DNA of 49,859 bases, from contig CAKUEH010000017.1 in the NCBI GenBank assembly GCA_934646185.1, positions 1 to 49,859 of the forward strand, given 5' to 3'. This DNA comes from an uncultured Oscillospiraceae bacterium (GTDB lineage: Bacteria > Bacillota > Clostridia > Oscillospirales > Oscillospiraceae). Of the stretch, positions 47,604 through 49,859 are shown piece by piece. Position 1 is the first letter of the stretch. Each line of letters begins with the position of its first letter. The notes under the pieces are model-generated. The model was not told where the DNA came from and searched no databases. It saw only the letters and a list, made by a program, of their open reading frames with translations. A program made the translations under genes and the position numbers.

Positions 47604-49319
47604 ATGGAACTGGCAGAACAGCAAAACGAGCAGTGGCTTGCAGAGGCGGAAACACGATATGATCAGTGGCGCGCGCAGCCGGGCCTGGAGCCGGAGCTGC
47701 GGCAGGAGCTGGACGCGATGCAGGACGACGCGGAGAAGATCACCGACGCATTCCTCCGCGATCTGGAATTCGGCACGGCGGGCCTGCGCGGCGTACTCGG
47801 CGCGGGCACGAACCGGATGAACGTCTATGTGATCCGCCGCGCGACGCAGGCGGTCGCGCAGTACCTCAACGAGACAAATCTGCCGAAGACCGTCGCCATC
47901 GGCCACGACAGCCGCATCAAGAGCGACATCTTCGCCCGCGAGGCCGCCGCGGTCTTCGCCGCCAACGGCATCACGGCGTATCTCTATCCCCGGCTCGAGC
48001 CCGTCCCGGCCCTGAGCTTCGCTGTGCGCCATCTGCGCTGCGGTCTCGGCGTCTGCGTCACAGCCAGCCATAATCCGGCGGAATACAACGGCTACAAGGT
48101 CTACGGCTCCGACGGCTGCCAGATGACGCCGGAGGCGGCAAAGCGCGTGGTCGCGCTGCTGGAGGATATGGACTATTTCACCAGCGCAAAGACGATGGAC
48201 TTTGACGCGGCGCTGGCCGCCGGAAGCGTTCAGTATATCCCGGACGCTGTGCTCGATGCGTTCGTCGACGCTGTTTACGCGCAGCGCGTGGGCAGCGGCG
48301 AGGGGATCGAAAATCTGAAGCTCGTCTACACGCCGCTCAACGGCGCGGGCCTTGAATGTGTCAAAAAGCTGACGCAGAAGCTCGGCATCCGGAACATGAC
48401 CATCGTAAAAGAGCAGGAGCAGCCGGACGGCCGTTTCCCGACCTGCCCGTATCCGAACCCGGAGATCCGGCAGGCCATGGAGCTGGGGCTTCAGTACTGC
48501 GACCGCGTCCACCCCGACATCCTCATCGGCACCGACCCCGACTGCGACCGCTGCGGCACCGCCGTGCCGGACGGCAGGGGCGGCTACCGGCTCATTTCCG
48601 GCAACGAGATGGGCGTGATTCTTCTGGACTTCATCTGCCGCAGCCGCATCGCAAACGGCACGATGCCGGAAAACCCCGTCGCGGTCACGACCATCGTCTC
48701 GACCGATATGGTCACGGCAGTCGCGAAGAAATACGGCGTTGAGCTGCGCCGCGTGCTCACGGGCTTCAAGTATATCGGCGAGCAGATCGCCCTTCTCGAG
48801 AACGGCGGCCACCCGGAGCGCTATATCTTCGGCTTTGAGGAGAGCTACGGGTATCTGTCCGGCACGCACGCGCGCGATAAAGACGCGGTCAACGCCGTGC
48901 TTCTCATCTGCGAGGCCGCCGCATGGTACGCCAAAAAGGGCATGACGCTCGGCGACGCCATCGACGCGCTCTACGCGGAGTTCGGCTGCTACTGCTGCGC
49001 CCAGAAGAGCTTTGCCTTCATGGGCGAGAGCGGCATGGAAAAGATGGAAGAGCTCATGTTCGGCCTGCGCAGCCAGCCGCCGCGCGAGATCGCCGGGCTT
49101 CCGGTCGAAGGCTTTACGGATTACAAAACGGACGGCACGGGCCTCCCCCGCGCGAATGTGCTGGAATACCGCCTGCCCGGCGGCTGCAAGGTCATCATCC
49201 GCCCGTCCGGCACGGAGCCGAAGATTAAGGCGTATCTGTCCGCCGTCAAGCCGACCGTGGAGGAAGCAAACGCGCAGCTCGCCCGCCTGGCCGAAGCCGC
49301 GGCAGAATTGCTTGCATAA
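47604..49319 (+). CDS. Phospho-sugar mutase (alpha-D-phosphohexomutase; PGM/PMM type)
   Basis: The 571-residue enzyme moves phosphate between C1 and C6 of a hexose. ATG at 47604 is chosen because ACGGAGG lies 9 bases upstream; the TTG at 47565 has no ribosome site. The phosphoserine loop is TASHNP at 153-158 (Ser155). The metal loop is TDPDCDR near 311-317, the sugar loop is GFEESYGYLSG, and the phosphate-binding loop near the end is RPSGTEPKIKAY. Long length is typical of the PgcA group, so phosphoglucomutase activity is most likely. Confidence 0.94.
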   Translation: MELAEQQNEQWLAEAETRYDQWRAQPGLEPELRQELDAMQDDAEKITDAFLRDLEFGTAGLRGVLGAGTNRMNVYVIRRATQAVAQYLNETNLPKTVAIGHDSRIKSDIFAREAAAVFAANGITAYLYPRLEPVPALSFAVRHLRCGLGVCVTASHNPAEYNGYKVYGSDGCQMTPEAAKRVVALLEDMDYFTSAKTMDFDAALAAGSVQYIPDAVLDAFVDAVYAQRVGSGEGIENLKLVYTPLNGAGLECVKKLTQKLGIRNMTIVKEQEQPDGRFPTCPYPNPEIRQAMELGLQYCDRVHPDILIGTDPDCDRCGTAVPDGRGGYRLISGNEMGVILLDFICRSRIANGTMPENPVAVTTIVSTDMVTAVAKKYGVELRRVLTGFKYIGEQIALLENGGHPERYIFGFEESYGYLSGTHARDKDAVNAVLLICEAAAWYAKKGMTLGDAIDALYAEFGCYCCAQKSFAFMGESGMEKMEELMFGLRSQPPREIAGLPVEGFTDYKTDGTGLPRANVLEYRLPGGCKVIIRPSGTEPKIKAYLSAVKPTVEEANAQLARLAEAAAELLA

Positions 49320-49334
49320 AAAATAAAAAAACTC

Positions 49335-49363
49335 TTGCAAAATACGCCCGGATATGCTATGAT
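49335..49363 (+). promoter_or_regulatory. Promoter of the tRNA-Pro gene
   Basis: TTGCAA, a 17-base spacer and TATGAT lie 22 bases before the tRNA. Confidence 0.75.
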
Positions 49364-49385
49364 ACATAAGCTAATTCAATAGCTA

Positions 49386-49463
49386 TCCGGGTGTGGCGAA
49401 GTTTGGTATCGCGCTTGAATGGGGTTCAAGAGGCCGCTGGTTCGAATCCAGTCACTCGGACCA
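49386..49463 (+). tRNA. tRNA-Pro (anticodon GGG)
   Basis: The acceptor stem TCCGGGT pairs with ACTCGGA (one wobble). The anticodon stem is CTTGA/TCAAG with loop ATGGGGT, so the anticodon is GGG. The T-arm is CTGG-TTCGAAT-CCAG and the CCA end is encoded. It has its own promoter and terminator. Confidence 0.93.
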
Positions 49464-49465
49464 TG

Positions 49466-49531
49466 ATTGCCGAACACTATAGATGAAATGGCGAAAAAGC
49501 CAGTCGTCTCAACGTGTTCGGCAATTTTTTA
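49466..49531 (+). terminator. Terminator after tRNA-Pro
   Basis: ATTGCCGAACAC and GTGTTCGGCAAT form a perfect 12-base stem that encloses a smaller TGGC/GCCA hairpin, followed by TTTTTTATT. Confidence 0.88.
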
Positions 49532-49696
49532 TTCTCAAAATTCTTAGAACGCAGCATAGATGAAATCACGGATGGCAGGGGTTTTGAACCTCTGTTTTTC
49601 CATATTCAAGGAATTTTTGCTGTCAGCGCCTTTTTTCAGAGGGCTGCGGCGGCTGGATTTCAGAAAAATCGGAGACAAATCTTTCACAAAGTTATG

Positions 49697-49743
49697 GGCG
49701 CTGGATTGTTGGTTTTCACGAACCAATGACCAGCGCCTTTTTT
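49697..49743 (+). terminator. Hairpin with T-run in the final intergenic region
   Basis: GGCGCTGG and CCAGCGCC, with inner TTGGTT/AACCAA, are followed by TTTTTT. GGCGCTGG occurs again at about 49756-49763. No gene belongs to it in 49464-49782; the short open frames there have no ribosome site. Confidence 0.65.
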
Positions 49744-49782
49744 GCGCTCAAAAAGGGCGCTGGGATTGGAGGTATGAATATG

Positions 49783-49859
49783 TGAACTGCTCCCTGTCAA
49801 GTAGACAAAGCAAGAAATAAAAACTATGCAGAGGATTCTATAACATGTAGGATTCTCTG
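49783..49859 (+). mobile_element. Probable left end of an IS3-like insertion sequence (cut by window edge)
   Basis: TGAACTGCTCCCTGTCAAG, then TAGACAAAGC, resembles the TGA...CCC...TAGACA ends of IS3-family elements. It is followed by an AT-rich leader with a G-U-rich hairpin (GCAGAGGATTCTA with TAGGATTCTCTG), as used by IS leaders to block read-in. No transposase reading frame fits in the 77 bases left. Confidence 0.4.

Noticed and set aside
43579..49367. Long open frames antisense to ffh, dnaX and the phosphomutase
   Set aside because: High-GC shadow frames: composition is unlike proteins, they have no start signals, and the sense genes are clear family members.
49514..49820. Small proteins encoded in the final gap
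   Set aside because: The frames have no ribosome sites and overlap terminators and the IS-like end.

Overview
The window looks like a chromosomal segment of a high-GC gut Firmicute of the class Clostridia, most plausibly Oscillospirales. This is inferred from the Firmicute gene sets dnaX-ybaB-recR, ylxM-ffh-rpsP-khpA and mrnC next to rqcH. Low-spaced AGGAGG ribosome sites, TTGACA/TATAAT promoters, SLH-domain surface proteins, an Enterococcus-like V/A-type ATPase operon and a TnpA-free integrative element also point that way. I did not identify the species.

Bases 1 to about 8.67 kb are an integrated element with a different composition from the rest. It holds a VirD4/TraG coupling protein (cut by the window start), two element-specific unknowns, a VirB4 ATPase, and two embedded two-gene modules: MNT/HepT, and DUF4160/DUF2442. 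After these come a broken gene pair at about 6.19 kb, an HTH-membrane regulator and a tyrosine integrase. The element ends in the last 25 bases of a tRNA gene, which is the attachment site. The junction at 6.19 kb suggests that this is a rearranged or composite element rather than an intact ICE.

From 8.7 to 16 kb are housekeeping and accessory genes: an orphan MsmX/UgpC-type sugar ABC ATPase, a Nudix hydrolase, a DUF523 protein, a secreted CHAP-like/SLH protein, Mini-RNase III, the RqcH ribosome-rescue factor, a cysteine-rich small protein and an SGNH hydrolase. Bases 16.4-25.0 kb are a nine-gene V/A-type ATPase operon (ntpF-I-K-E-C-G-A-B-D order). Its rotor ring subunit keeps the Na+-ligand pattern of Enterococcus hirae NtpK. 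Then follow a LOG-family protein, phosphate acetyltransferase, a MATE exporter and the dnaX-ybaB-recR set.

Bases 32.3-36.4 kb (minus) form a compact operon of a FecCD/FecE-type metal or oxyanion importer without its binding protein, a methyltransferase, XdhC and a THEP1-like NTPase, which suggests a link to a molybdenum or selenium hydroxylase. Next come a YoaK-family membrane protein, a complete polar amino acid ABC importer, a large SLH phosphodiester glycosidase, and ylxM-ffh-rpsP-khpA. A pair of neighbouring genes there shares a new-looking tryptophan-rich domain. The window closes with a phosphohexomutase, tRNA-Pro(GGG) and a probable IS end.

The most unusual content lies between genes. 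One family of short palindromes (stem GGGCCGATG or GGGCNGAC, flanked by GTAG/CTAC) occurs at least ten times in four gaps, with compensatory base changes in the stems. There is also a degenerate tandem repeat with paired hairpins before the MATE gene, and a 169-bp MITE-like palindrome that adjoins the headless remains of a ribbon-helix-helix gene.
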